NCBI GenBank assembly: GCA_964406605.1
Contig: CAYOSF010000015.1
Location: forward strand, 13,156-77,155
Length of the DNA: 64,000 nt
Direction of reading: 5' to 3'
Source: CAYOSF01 sp964406605
Lineage (GTDB): Bacteria; Chloroflexota; Dehalococcoidia; DSTF01; RBG-16-68-14
A program made the translations under genes and the position numbers. A model generated the notes under the pieces. That model did no database searches. It saw nothing but the letters and a program-made list of their open reading frames with translations, and was not told the origin of the DNA. This document shows, one piece after another, positions 36,572 through 46,007 of the stretch; within the stretch, counting starts at the first letter, position 1, and the number at the start of each line of letters is the position of its first letter.

Positions 36572-38629
36572 GTGGCCAATCGCCTAGCACACGAGACGAG
36601 CCCCTACCTTCTCCAGCACAAGGACAACCCCGTCGACTGGTACCCGTGGGGGGATGAGGCGTTCGCGAAGGCACGCGCAGAAGACAAGCCGGTCTTCCTC
36701 AGCATCGGTTACTCCTCCTGCCACTGGTGCCACGTGATGGAGCGCGAATCGTTCGAGAACGACGATATCGCTGCCCTCATGAACGAGCGCTTCGTGAGCA
36801 TCAAGGTGGATCGCGAGGAGCGGCCCGATATCGATTCCATCTACATGACGGCGGTGCAGGCGATGACGGGCGGGGGCGGCTGGCCGATGTCGGTGTTCCT
36901 GACGCCGGATGGGCAGCCGTTCCACGCGGGCACATACTTCCCGCCGGAGGACCGCGGCGGGATGCCGGGCTTCCCCCGGGTGCTCGCCGCCGTCGCGGAG
37001 GCGTACAGGAATCGAAAGGCGGACGTCGTCGCCACCGGTAGCCGGGTGGCGGAGCATCTGAGCGCGCAGGCCGGCGCGCGCGCCGGCACGGACCCGCTCA
37101 CCCGGGACGTGATCCAGGAGGCATACCGGACACTCGCCCACACGTTCGACCGGCGGTACGGGGGCTTCGGCGGGGCGCCGAAGTTCCCCCAGCCGATAAC
37201 GTACGAGTTTCTGTTGCACTACTGGCACGCCACGGATGATGCGCAGGCGCTGGAGATGGTTGAGCTTAGCCTGATGAAGATGCTTCGCGGCGGGATCCAC
37301 GATCAGGTGGGCGGCGGTTTCCATCGCTACGCCACCGATCCCACATGGCTCGTCCCCCACTTCGAGAAGATGCTCTACGACAACGCTCTGCTTGCGCAGC
37401 TCTACCTGCACGCATGGCAGGCGACCGGCAACGAGCTCTACCGCGCGGTCGTGGAGAGGACGCTCGGGTACGTCGAGCGGGAGATGCTGCATCCGCTCGG
37501 CGGCTTCTACTCGTCCCAGGACGCCGACAGCGAAGGCGAAGAAGGCCGCTTCTTCGTCTGGGGAGCCTCGGAGTTGCGGGAAGTGCTGGGACGGGAGCTG
37601 GGACGTATCGCGGGAACCTATTTCGGCGTCACGGAGGGGGGCAACTTCGAGGGACGCAACATCCTCTCGGCTCCCCGGGACGCCGAAGAGGTCGCCTCGG
37701 AGCTCGGCATGTCGGTAGAGGATCTTCGCGCCGCGGTCGATGAAGCCACGGCCAAGCTGCTCGCCGCGAGGAACGAGCGTGTCCGGCCCGCAACGGACGA
37801 CAAGGTGCTCACGTCTTGGAACGCCCTCATGATGAAGGCGTTTGCGGAGGCGGGCGCGGCGCTGGGCGTACAGTCACACATCGAGACGGCGGGGCGCAAC
37901 GCCGAGTTCATCCTGGGCTCGATGATCCGAGACGGCCGGGTGCTCAGAACGTGGAAGGCATCACCCGGCGGCGGCGGGCAGGCCAAGCTGAGCGGCTATC
38001 TGGAGGACTACGCGTTCCTCATCGACGCGCTACTGTCGCTCTACGAGGCGACGTTCGAGCCGAGGTGGCTTGAGGAGGCGCAGATCCTGGCCGGCCGGAT
38101 GCTAGAGCTGTTCTGGGACGGGAAGCGAGGGTTCTTCTTCGACACGGGCATCGATCACGAACGGCTTGTCGTGCGCCCCCGCGAGATCTTCGACAACGCG
38201 ATACCGTCGGGCGGCTCGGCCGCGGCGATGGCGCTGCTCAGGCTCGCCGTCTTCACCGGCAACGGCGACTACGAACGCTGCGCCGCCAGCTCGCTCCGCT
38301 CCGTCCGCGACTACCTGGGGAGGGCACCGTCGGGCATGGCCAACTGGCTGGTCGCACTCGATTTCTACCTCTCGACGCCGAAGGAGATCGTGATCGTAGG
38401 AGCGCTGGAGCACCCCGCGACCCAGGCCCTGTATCAGACGGCCCACCGGCGCTACCTGCCGAACCGGGTGATTGCAGGCGCGCAGGATGGCTCGCAGGAC
38501 TCCGGCTCACCGCTGCTGGACGGGAGGGAGTTGGTCGACGGCCGACCGACGGCCTATGTCTGCGAGAACTACGCCTGCAAGCTACCCGTGACCGAGCCGG
38601 ACGCCCTTGCCAAACAGCTCGGCGACTGA
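36572..38629 (+). CDS. DUF255 thioredoxin-domain protein (YyaL/SPATA20 type)
   Basis: 685 residues from GTG 36572. Residues 1-160 are a thioredoxin-fold domain starting NRLAHETSPYLLQHKDNPVD, with the redox motif YSSCHWCHVM (C-x2-C). The rest is an (alpha/alpha)6-barrel like N-acylglucosamine 2-epimerases, with GGFGGAPKFPQP and GFHRYATDPTWLVPHFEKML. This architecture is widespread and conserved but its reaction is not firmly known. It is normal in length and complete. No signal peptide, so cytoplasmic. Confidence 0.9.
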   Translation: MANRLAHETSPYLLQHKDNPVDWYPWGDEAFAKARAEDKPVFLSIGYSSCHWCHVMERESFENDDIAALMNERFVSIKVDREERPDIDSIYMTAVQAMTGGGGWPMSVFLTPDGQPFHAGTYFPPEDRGGMPGFPRVLAAVAEAYRNRKADVVATGSRVAEHLSAQAGARAGTDPLTRDVIQEAYRTLAHTFDRRYGGFGGAPKFPQPITYEFLLHYWHATDDAQALEMVELSLMKMLRGGIHDQVGGGFHRYATDPTWLVPHFEKMLYDNALLAQLYLHAWQATGNELYRAVVERTLGYVEREMLHPLGGFYSSQDADSEGEEGRFFVWGASELREVLGRELGRIAGTYFGVTEGGNFEGRNILSAPRDAEEVASELGMSVEDLRAAVDEATAKLLAARNERVRPATDDKVLTSWNALMMKAFAEAGAALGVQSHIETAGRNAEFILGSMIRDGRVLRTWKASPGGGGQAKLSGYLEDYAFLIDALLSLYEATFEPRWLEEAQILAGRMLELFWDGKRGFFFDTGIDHERLVVRPREIFDNAIPSGGSAAAMALLRLAVFTGNGDYERCAASSLRSVRDYLGRAPSGMANWLVALDFYLSTPKEIVIVGALEHPATQALYQTAHRRYLPNRVIAGAQDGSQDSGSPLLDGRELVDGRPTAYVCENYACKLPVTEPDALAKQLGD

Positions 38630-38971
38630 TCGCAAAGCCGCGACCGGCGCAGAGCGCAATTCCCCTGTCATAGCGCACCGATTGTAGCACCCGCGGCTTC
38701 GCGCTGCCCATCGACAGCGCGGCGAAAGACGGGCGCGCTCCGCGCCGGGGCTGCGGGCGACGGTGAGCGCCCCGAAGGCGTCCTTGCCCCAGACATCTGG
38801 AGTGTCATAGGAAACACACCCCATCCCGCGGCCAAGCGATTGAGAAGCCCCGAGGCCGGTGCTATGATTGGCACGTTTTCATGTTCCGGCGCCGGTGCCG
38901 CAACCTGCATTGCACGCCTGCCCGGCGACCGGATCGCGCGGCAAGTCCGTCGGATAGGAGGAAGGGACACC
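38630..38971. other. Intergenic region before acyl-CoA dehydrogenase
   Basis: 342 bases. Besides the promoter at 38840-38868 and the AGGAGGAAG ribosome site (38957-38965), I see no gene or structured RNA. Confidence 0.5.
38840..38868 (+). promoter_or_regulatory. Sigma70-type promoter upstream of acyl-CoA dehydrogenase
   Basis: TTGAGA (38840-38845), a 17-base spacer and TATGAT (38863-38868) each match five of six consensus bases. Transcription would start near 38875, about 97 bases before the ATG at 38972. Confidence 0.6.
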
Positions 38972-40219
38972 ATGTACGTGGAGCTGAACAAGCAAGAGAC
39001 GCCCGAGCAGGCAACGCTCAGAGAGGAGACGCACCGCTTCGCGGCGGAGGTCATGCGCCCGGCGGCGATCGCGCTCGACAAGCTCTCCCCGGAGGAGGTG
39101 ATCGCGCCGGGGTCCGTGCTGTGGGACGTCTTCCGCCAGTACTACGGACAGGGCTACCATCTGCGAGGCTTCCCGGAGCAGTTGGGCGGCCCGGGCCTTG
39201 GGCCGCTGGGAGGGCATATTGTCGGGGAGGAACTGGGCTGGGCTTCCGCGGGCCTGTCGATCAGCCTGGGTGTGACTGCCATGCCGTTCACCTTCGCGGC
39301 CCGGGCCGCGGCGCTCACCGGCAACCAGGACCTGATGAAGGACTTGGTGACGCCGTACGTTGAGGACCGGGAAGGGAAGTACATCGGCTGCTGGGCCATT
39401 ACCGAGCCCGGACACGGCTCCGACAGCCTGCTCTTCGGCACCGAGCAGTTCCGCAATCCGGAGATCTCTTTCGACTGCCGGGCGCGCCCGGACGGCGATG
39501 AGTGGGTGATCACCGGACAGAAGGCGGCCTGGGTCTCGGACGGGACCATCGCCACGCACGCCTTGACGTTCCTCACCATCGATCCGTCTGAAGGCATGAA
39601 CGGCGGCGGAGTGGCGATCATCCCGCTGGACCTGCAGGGCGTGTCGAAGGGACCGCCCCTGGACAAGCTGGGTCAGCGAGATCTGAACCAGGGCGAGATC
39701 TTCTTCGACGATGTTCGCATCCCCAAGCACTACATGCTGGTGGAGCCGGACGGGTACCCCGCGATCATCGACGGGATTCTGGCCGGTGCCAATGCCGGCA
39801 TGAGCACCACATTCACCGGCCTGGCCAGGGCAGCCTTCGAGGAGGCCCTGGCGTACACGAGGGAACGGGTCCAGGGCGGAAAGCTCATCTGCGAGCACCA
39901 GTTGGTGCAGCACAAGCTCTTCGACATGTTCCGGAAGGTGGAATCGGCTCGGGCGCTCTCGCGGGCGGTGTCCCTCTACAACCGCGCGACCGTCCCGCCG
40001 GCCACGGAGTACTCGATTGCGGTCAAGGTCCATTGCACGCAGATCGCCTTCGACGTGGCGAGCGACGCTATCCAGCTCATGGGCGGCTACGGGTTGAGCA
40101 AGGAGTTCCACATCGAGAAGCTCTTCCGCGATGCCAGGGCGTCCATGATCGAGGATGGCTCCAACGAAGTGCTCGGTCTCGCAGCCGCGCGGCGCATCGT
40201 GGATGGGTACAGGGTCTGA
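38972..40219 (+). CDS. Acyl-CoA dehydrogenase
   Basis: 415 residues from ATG 38972 with AGGAGGAAG upstream. FAD/acyl-CoA dehydrogenase motifs are visible: CWAITEPGHGSDSL in the middle domain, then ITGQKAAWVSDG, and the C-terminal four-helix domain with QLMGGYGLSKEFHIEKLFRD and MIEDGSNEVLGLAAAR. The segment RDARASMIEDGSNEV lies where the catalytic Glu is often found. It catalyses alpha,beta-dehydrogenation of acyl-CoA with transfer to ETF. Chain length not predictable. It stands alone between unrelated genes. Confidence 0.88.
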   Translation: MYVELNKQETPEQATLREETHRFAAEVMRPAAIALDKLSPEEVIAPGSVLWDVFRQYYGQGYHLRGFPEQLGGPGLGPLGGHIVGEELGWASAGLSISLGVTAMPFTFAARAAALTGNQDLMKDLVTPYVEDREGKYIGCWAITEPGHGSDSLLFGTEQFRNPEISFDCRARPDGDEWVITGQKAAWVSDGTIATHALTFLTIDPSEGMNGGGVAIIPLDLQGVSKGPPLDKLGQRDLNQGEIFFDDVRIPKHYMLVEPDGYPAIIDGILAGANAGMSTTFTGLARAAFEEALAYTRERVQGGKLICEHQLVQHKLFDMFRKVESARALSRAVSLYNRATVPPATEYSIAVKVHCTQIAFDVASDAIQLMGGYGLSKEFHIEKLFRDARASMIEDGSNEVLGLAAARRIVDGYRV

Positions 40220-40283
40220 AGGGGGCTCTCACGCGCGGGTCGGTCCCGGCGGGTGCCTGGGCCGCGGTTCGCTCCGCGGGCGG

Positions 40284-41123
40284 CTACTCGAAGCGGACCT
40301 GAAACCGGTCGCGAAAGCGCACCAGCAGGTCGAGCGTCGGCCGCCCGACGGCCAGTACGAGGACCACGTTGCCGAGCGCGCGCAGGCTGTCCCAGCCGGC
40401 CGAGGTGAGGATGTAGAAGGACCAGTAGTGTCTGACCGTCTCGCCTAGCCCCAGCCCCGGCTGCCAGGAGATCGACTCGCCCTGGGCTACGTAGGGCCAG
40501 AACCAGAGATTGGCGATGGCGCCGAAGAGGAACCCCCACGCTCCGGCGAAAGCGGCCAGCACGACCAGCTCCAGCCGTCTGCGCGCTCGCAGCGGCCTCT
40601 GGAGGAGCGTGCCCAGCCAGCCGGCGGTCATCCCGATCCAGCCGGAAGCGAACATCTGGAACGGTAGCCACGGCCCGAAGCCACCGACCGCGAACGCGGA
40701 GACGAACAGCGCGCCCGCTCCCAGGAGGAAACCCAGCCGCGCCCCGAATACGTAGCCGCCGATGATAATGAACACGAAGAAGGCGGTCGCTCCCGCCGGC
40801 AGCGTCGGAATGCGGAGCGCGGCCGCGGCAACGGTGACGACCGCCAGCAGCGATACGGTCTTCGCGTTCATCCCCTCCCGTGTCAGCTCGATGACGAAGA
40901 GGAGCAACGCCAGCGATAACACCAGGGCGAAGACCAGCGGCGCATCATCTGTTCGAGGCGTGGCGTGGCCGGTGGGCCGAGCGTCGGAGAGGATGAAGGG
41001 ATAGAGGTACGCGGCGACGCCCACCGCCGAGATGGCCGCGAGCGTCAGCGCCGACAGCAGTCCCGCGCCGTGCGTCCGGAGCGCGGTCGCCCGCAGCGGC
41101 TTCACAACGGCCGTGCTAGCCAA
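40284..41123 (-). CDS. ECF transporter S component, probably for cobalamin
   Basis: 279 residues from TTG 41123, chosen because GGAGG lies 7 bases upstream; GTG 41105 is an alternative. About six membrane segments are visible (for example LTLAAISAVGVAAYLYPFI, VFALVLSLALLLFVIEL and LLAVVTVAAAALRI). They are followed by AFFVFIIIGGYVFGARLGFL and GPWLPFQMFASGWIGMTAGW, the layout of an energy-coupling-factor substrate-binding subunit. It is the last gene of a riboswitch-controlled operon with EcfA and EcfT, so its ligand is inferred to be cobalamin or a corrinoid. It overlaps the previous gene by 8 bases. Confidence 0.8.
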   Translation of the reverse strand: MASTAVVKPLRATALRTHGAGLLSALTLAAISAVGVAAYLYPFILSDARPTGHATPRTDDAPLVFALVLSLALLLFVIELTREGMNAKTVSLLAVVTVAAAALRIPTLPAGATAFFVFIIIGGYVFGARLGFLLGAGALFVSAFAVGGFGPWLPFQMFASGWIGMTAGWLGTLLQRPLRARRRLELVVLAAFAGAWGFLFGAIANLWFWPYVAQGESISWQPGLGLGETVRHYWSFYILTSAGWDSLRALGNVVLVLAVGRPTLDLLVRFRDRFQVRFE

Positions 41124-42042
41124 CGCGCCGCCTCCACAGAGCGACGCCGCCGATGCCTCCCGCCAGCACACCCGCGACCGCCCCAAAGGCGATGAGTCCG
41201 ACCGGCACGCCGCCGCCAGTCTCGTCCCCGGTCGCCGGGTCCAGCCCGGCGCTGCCCACAGGCGCGCCGTCCAGGCCGCCTCGCGCCGCGCCCGCTACCT
41301 GACGCGCATCCTCTGTCCCTTGAGGCGTGCCGGCGGCGGCCGGCCCGCTCGTGACAGGCTCAGCCGCCCCCTCGGCCGACGCCGTCGAGGCGGGAACAGA
41401 CGCGGGATCGTCTTGACCGTCCGGTGGTGGCTCGTTCGGTCCGGAGGCCGCCGCTGGCCCCGTGGCCGTATCCGGCCCATCGCTCTGGGCTCCCGGCACG
41501 GAAGCCGGTGGGGGTGTGGGTGGAGCGGGCGGCGACGTAGGGACAGCGAGAGGACAGACTTCTCCGAACGTCACCCGAGCGGGCGGCGTGCGGCCTCCGC
41601 CCCAGATCCAGCCGTCCACGTCACCGTCCCGCAGGTGTCGTTGCGACGCCCCCGAATTCTGGAAGTCCCACTCGCCGTCCTCGAGAGCGTAGTACGACCA
41701 GTGGGCGCATTCCGCGCCCCGGCACTGGCAGAAGCAGTCGCCCGGGTCGCTGCACCCCGTGTCGCCGATGCGGCAAACCGCGGTGCCGAGCCCTCCATAG
41801 TCGGACAGAACGAGCGTGAGGCCCGATCGCTGCAACAGCTCGGTGCCGCTGATCTCCTCCTCCGTGAACTCCACGCAGCGCGTCACGGTGTAGCCGTCCC
41901 CGAAATCCACCACGAGGCCCGCGTGGTGCGGCTGATCCGCGGATGCCCGCCCGCCGAGCGCGAAGGCGGCAACGATCGCGAGTAGAAGGCTCGAGACCAC
42001 GACCGGCGCGGCCAGCCCTCGTTGTTGCTCGCTCGTGCTCAT
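41116..42042 (-). CDS. Secreted DUF4430/transcobalamin C-terminal-like protein
   Basis: 308 residues; ATG 42042 overlaps the EcfA stop (ATGA). An N-terminal signal (VVVSSLLLAIVAAFALGG) precedes a domain at about 35-155. This has FTEEEISGTELLQRSGLTL, a Cys-rich loop with GCSDPGDCFCQCRG, then HWSYYALEDGEW and RHLRDGDVDGWIWG. That order (ligand loop, W-x-Y-Y strand, DGD turn) resembles the DUF4430/transcobalamin C-terminal fold. A long Pro/Ala/Ser-rich stretch (about 170-275) and a C-terminal helix with WRRRVG anchor it in the membrane. In a B12-riboswitch operon it is a candidate cobalamin-capping surface protein. The domain match is by eye. Confidence 0.6.
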   Translation of the reverse strand: MSTSEQQRGLAAPVVVSSLLLAIVAAFALGGRASADQPHHAGLVVDFGDGYTVTRCVEFTEEEISGTELLQRSGLTLVLSDYGGLGTAVCRIGDTGCSDPGDCFCQCRGAECAHWSYYALEDGEWDFQNSGASQRHLRDGDVDGWIWGGGRTPPARVTFGEVCPLAVPTSPPAPPTPPPASVPGAQSDGPDTATGPAAASGPNEPPPDGQDDPASVPASTASAEGAAEPVTSGPAAAGTPQGTEDARQVAGAARGGLDGAPVGSAGLDPATGDETGGGVPVGLIAFGAVAGVLAGGIGGVALWRRRVG

Positions 42043-43637
42043 TCCGGCACCCCTTTCGTCTCCCCGATCACGTCCTCGGGCGTAAGGTACGCTCCGCCGA
42101 GCAGCTTGCTGACCTGGGTGCTGAACGTGAGCGTCTCCGTCAGCACCGCCCGCGCCGGGCCCTCCACCACGACCTGCCCTTCGGCCAGGAGCAGCACCCG
42201 GTCCGCGCAGCGGCCGGCCAGCTCGACGTCGTGGCTTGCCAGGATCGCGGCGCAACCATCGCGACAGCGACGCCGGAGGTTCTCGACGAGGCGTTCCTTG
42301 GTCTCGTAGTCCATGCCGCGCGTCGGTTCGTCCAGGAGCAGGACCGGCGGCCTCCCCGCGAGCATCGCCGCCAGCGCGGCTCGCTGCCTCTCGCCGGCGC
42401 TCAGATCGGCCGGATGCGTGGCGCGAAGCTCCTCCAGGTCCCATTCGGCCAGCGCTTCGTCCACGGTGCCTTCGCGCCCCGTGCCGGCCAGCGTGTCGGC
42501 GATCTCGCGCTCTACTGTCTCGTGGTAGAGCACGGCTGAGGGCTCCTGAGGAACGAGGGCCACGTCCCGCGCGAGCTGCTCCGTCTCCCAGCCGGCGACA
42601 TCGCGGTTGAGGACGGCAGCCGAGCCCGCTTCGGGCCGAACGAGGCCGACGAGCGTCCTGAGCAGCGTCGTCTTGCCTGCGCCGTTCCGCCCCATCAGCG
42701 CGAGGATCTCGCCCCGGCGGGCGTCGAATGACACGCCGGCCAGCGCCGGTCGAGATCCGTAGGAGACGCGCAGGTCTCTCGCCGCGACCAGCGCTTCTCC
42801 TGCCGGCCTCGTTCCGTTCGTCTTCGGCGACGGACGGTCAACGATGGTCCCCGCGAAGCGCCGACCCTCACGCACCGAGAGCGGCACAGGCGACCAGCCG
42901 AGCGCTCGCCCCAGCCGCGCCACTGGGGGCGCCAGCGACAGAGAGGCCATCGCCTCGCGCACGTCCAGAGAGCGGACCGAGCCGTCACCGGGCAGATACA
43001 GAAGCCGGTCCGCGTACTGCACCACCCGCTCCAGTCGGTGCTCGGCGATCAGCACGGTCAGCCCCAGGTCGTCGTTGAGCCGCTGGACGACCGTGAGCAG
43101 GTCCTCGGCCGCCTGCGGGTCGAGCTGCGACGTCGGCTCGTCGAGCAGGAGGATGCGCGGCTGCATGGCGAGCACGGCGGCGATGGCAACGCGCTGGAGC
43201 TCACCGCCGGAGAGGGTATCGACGCGGCGTTCGCGCATCGGGGCGAGGCGGAGCAGGTCCAGCACCTCCTCGACCCGCTTCCGCATCGCGGAACGTGTCA
43301 GCCCAAGGTTCTCCATGCCGAAGGCGACCTCGTCTTCCACCGTCTCGGCTACCATCTGGCTCTCGGGGTCTTGGAAGACCATGCCCACCGCGCCTGCCAG
43401 GTCGCGCGGCTGATGGTCGCGCGTGTCGAGGCCGTCCACTATCACCCGGCCGGAGAACGCGCCGCCGTGGTAGTGGGGCACCAGCCCGTTCAGGCAGCGC
43501 AAGAGCGTCGACTTCCCGCTCCCCGAGGTCCCGACGATGAGCACCAACTCGCCCTCGTCGACGGTGAATGCGGCCCCGTCCAGCACCGGCCGGGCCGCGT
43601 TCGGATACGCGAAGCTGAGGCCTTCGACCTCGATCAC
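42039..43637 (-). CDS. Fused ECF transporter ATPase (EcfA-EcfA')
   Basis: 532 residues from GTG 43637, overlapping the ecfT stop (GTGA). Two ABC domains are fused. The first has VGTSGSGKSTLLRCLNG, the CbiO-type Q-loop VFQDPESQMVAETVEDEVAF, LSGGELQRVAIAA and LLLDEPTSQLDP. The second has MGRNGAGKTTLLRTLVG, a Q-loop PQEPSAVLYHETV, LSAGERQRAALAAML and LLLDEPTRGMDYE. All catalytic motifs are intact. It energises uptake by the EcfT/S complex from the cytoplasmic side. CbiO-like character fits a vitamin B12 or metal system. Confidence 0.92.
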   Translation of the reverse strand: MIEVEGLSFAYPNAARPVLDGAAFTVDEGELVLIVGTSGSGKSTLLRCLNGLVPHYHGGAFSGRVIVDGLDTRDHQPRDLAGAVGMVFQDPESQMVAETVEDEVAFGMENLGLTRSAMRKRVEEVLDLLRLAPMRERRVDTLSGGELQRVAIAAVLAMQPRILLLDEPTSQLDPQAAEDLLTVVQRLNDDLGLTVLIAEHRLERVVQYADRLLYLPGDGSVRSLDVREAMASLSLAPPVARLGRALGWSPVPLSVREGRRFAGTIVDRPSPKTNGTRPAGEALVAARDLRVSYGSRPALAGVSFDARRGEILALMGRNGAGKTTLLRTLVGLVRPEAGSAAVLNRDVAGWETEQLARDVALVPQEPSAVLYHETVEREIADTLAGTGREGTVDEALAEWDLEELRATHPADLSAGERQRAALAAMLAGRPPVLLLDEPTRGMDYETKERLVENLRRRCRDGCAAILASHDVELAGRCADRVLLLAEGQVVVEGPARAVLTETLTFSTQVSKLLGGAYLTPEDVIGETKGVPE

Positions 43638-44761
43638 GTCGTCACCTCCGGTCGCGCTCCGACGGGCGGATGCAGGAGCGCGGGGACGAGCACCAGCAGG
43701 AACGCCGCGGCGCCCAATGGATGGAAGGCGGGAGCCGTCACCTCGGGATAGGCGAGGTAGTCGGCGTCACCGGCGCCGGTGAAGCGGAGCGCGGCCATCA
43801 GCACGACCCCGAACGCCGCCGCAACCGCCACCGCGACGTCGCGCCTCATCCAACGGTCGGTGCGGAGTCTGTCGGAGGCCACTCTGCCTCCCCGGAACAG
43901 CGTCGTCACCACCAGCGCGGCGCCGACAACCATCGCCGCCGTGGCCAGCGGACCGGCCCCATAGTAGAAGTGGTCGAAGGCGCCCCAGGCGCAGAGCCCC
44001 AGCCCGGCCACGCCCACGATGGTTGCGAGCAATCCGCCACGCCGGCCTCCTCCTCCGAACCCGCGGGCGTCCAGCGATTCGGCGCGTTGCACGGAGCGCT
44101 CCAATGCGCCGTGCAGCGTGGGCAGCAGCAGGCCGGGCAGCGCCCGTATCCCCCGCGCCCGCCGTCCTCGCAGGCGCTGCGCTTCGGCCACGGCTTCGGC
44201 GCGGGCCACGGCCTGCGGGATGACCAAGATCGCGATCGTCATGGTCAGCATCACCTGCGACAGCGCACGGGGCGCCAGCCTCACCAGCCGGAAGTGGTCA
44301 ATGGCCGAGTTGAACGCCGCAGCCAGCACGACCAGTGTGGCGATGCCTATGGCGCGCCCTCCGGCCGAGACCAGCGCTTCACCGGTGATCGCTCCCCCAA
44401 GCGTGACTCCTCCGAACGAGCGCGGGAAGCTCACCTCCGGCACCGTCGCCAGGACCGTCGGGCCGCTGCTGCCCGTCAGCACGTTGAACGGAACGCTCAG
44501 AGCCACCAGCGCCAGGCCGATCTTCACGAACGTCCCCAGCGCCCGTCCCTTCGGCGAGTCCCGTACGCTCAGATACACGCCGCAGGCGGCGAGAAAGCCG
44601 AGCGAGAGGTACAGCGGGTTCGATGTGAGGAAGATCGCCACGGTCGCGCCGGTCAGCCAGGCCAGCCACGCCGCCGGATGCAGCGCGCCCGCGGCCGCCT
44701 GCCCACCCAGCAACGTGACCTGCGCGCCCGTTCCCTGCCGGACCTTGCTGCCCGCGACCAC
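43634..44761 (-). CDS. ECF transporter transmembrane component EcfT
   Basis: 375 residues from GTG 44761, 1 base after the preceding stop. Several membrane helices are visible (LAWLTGATVAIFLTSN, FVKIGLALVALSVPF and others). The EcfT/CbiQ signature lies in the coupling region: AEAQRLRGRRARGI and, after it, RAESLDARGFGG, the Ala-Arg-Gly motif that docks onto EcfA. Further membrane segments follow to the C-terminus, making it longer than the usual 260-residue EcfT. It holds the S component and the ATPase together in the membrane. Confidence 0.88.
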   Translation of the reverse strand: MVAGSKVRQGTGAQVTLLGGQAAAGALHPAAWLAWLTGATVAIFLTSNPLYLSLGFLAACGVYLSVRDSPKGRALGTFVKIGLALVALSVPFNVLTGSSGPTVLATVPEVSFPRSFGGVTLGGAITGEALVSAGGRAIGIATLVVLAAAFNSAIDHFRLVRLAPRALSQVMLTMTIAILVIPQAVARAEAVAEAQRLRGRRARGIRALPGLLLPTLHGALERSVQRAESLDARGFGGGGRRGGLLATIVGVAGLGLCAWGAFDHFYYGAGPLATAAMVVGAALVVTTLFRGGRVASDRLRTDRWMRRDVAVAVAAAFGVVLMAALRFTGAGDADYLAYPEVTAPAFHPLGAAAFLLVLVPALLHPPVGARPEVTT

Positions 44762-44762
44762 C

Positions 44763-45962
44763 CTAGCGCGACCTCCTTGCGGCCAAACCTACAGCGGATG
44801 CGCCGGCGCAGCCGGCCAGCAGCGCTGTCAGCACCCACCACGACGCCCGGCTGCCGGACGATCCCCCGCCCACGGAGGGCAGCGCGCTCGGCGTCTCGTC
44901 CGACGGAGTTGTGGTCGCCACCGGGGAGATCGTCGCGGTGGCCGTCGGGGTGGGGCTGGAGGCCGGCGTAGGGCTGTTGGTCGGCGTGGGACTGGCAGGC
45001 GGCGCCTCTCCGTCCGGCATCGTCTGCAAGCTTGGGAACGGCGCCAGCATCAGCGCGGGAACCACCTGATAGGTGGCGTAGGCGCTGTCCTCGCCGAAGA
45101 ACTGGAACGCTCCCGTCTCCGGGTTCCAGAACGAGAGCAATCCCTCTAGTGGCGTCACACCGCCGGGTGCCCACGGCCCGCCCACGTCGATGTCCTCGCC
45201 CGCGGCGATCAGGGCTTGGATGACGAACGGCGTCGTGTTCGGGTCCGAGTCCTCGCCCGGCAGGAAGCCGAAGCCCCCGTCCGCGTTCTGCGCCTCATGC
45301 AAGTAGTCGAGTGCTCGGCCCGGCGGCGGTGTCAGCGGATGAACGATGCCGACGTCACCGGCGGCCAGAAAGGCCTGTAGCGCCACGGCGGTCGTGTTGG
45401 TGTCGCTGCCGTCGCCCGGCAGGAACTCCCACCCGCCGTCGCTCTGCTGCACCTCCTCGAGGTGCAGCGCGATGCCGGCCGGCACGGGTTCCCCGGCGCG
45501 GTTCAACGCGAGCACGTAGAACGCCTCGTCGAAGAGGTCCAGGCCATAGCTGCCCGTGTCAGCGTCGAAGCTTTCATCGAGAATGGCAAGCAGGTCCACT
45601 CCCCCGAAATCAGCGGGATCGAGTCCCATAGCCGAGACGGCCAGCGCCAGCTTCGCGGCTGCGCCGGGGTCCTCGGCGTATTCCGCCGCTTGCGACTCCA
45701 AGTAGTCGGCGGGCGAGTTGCCGTCCGCTGTCACGGCCAGCGGGTCCAAACCGGCGGCGACCAATGCGAAGACGGCGTCGATTGTCGATCCCGCCGCCGA
45801 CTCCTCACCGAAAGCCGGGAAGCCCCCGTCCGGGTTCTGGAGCGACACGATGTAGTCGACCGCGGCATTCGCCGCCTCGGTTTCGGGCTCCGCGGCGGCG
45901 GCGAGCGTTACGCTTAAGGCCAGCGCGATCACGGCGGCCAGTATCATGATCCTCTGGGGCAT
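44763..45962 (-). CDS. Secreted prenyltransferase-repeat protein, transcobalamin alpha-domain-like
   Basis: 399 residues from ATG 45962, with AAAGGA upstream; a TTG at 45977 is in frame. A signal peptide (IMILAAVIALALSVTLAAAA) is followed by repeats of the alpha/alpha-barrel (PFTB/QW) type: SLQNPDGGFPAFG, EVQQSDGGWEFLPGDGSD and EAQNADGGFGFLPGEDSD, each with a following TALxA-like helix. The alpha domain of transcobalamin and intrinsic factor has this fold. A PT-rich tether (about 315-355) leads to ALPSVGGG, a hydrophobic helix and RRSR, a sorting-signal-like tail. It is the first gene after the cobalamin riboswitch, so a surface corrinoid-binding role is inferred rather than shown. Confidence 0.7.
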   Translation of the reverse strand: MPQRIMILAAVIALALSVTLAAAAEPETEAANAAVDYIVSLQNPDGGFPAFGEESAAGSTIDAVFALVAAGLDPLAVTADGNSPADYLESQAAEYAEDPGAAAKLALAVSAMGLDPADFGGVDLLAILDESFDADTGSYGLDLFDEAFYVLALNRAGEPVPAGIALHLEEVQQSDGGWEFLPGDGSDTNTTAVALQAFLAAGDVGIVHPLTPPPGRALDYLHEAQNADGGFGFLPGEDSDPNTTPFVIQALIAAGEDIDVGGPWAPGGVTPLEGLLSFWNPETGAFQFFGEDSAYATYQVVPALMLAPFPSLQTMPDGEAPPASPTPTNSPTPASSPTPTATATISPVATTTPSDETPSALPSVGGGSSGSRASWWVLTALLAGCAGASAVGLAARRSR

Positions 45963-46007
45963 GATGTGTCCTTTCAATCGATGAGCGCGTAGGTCCCTCT
46001 AACGCGA

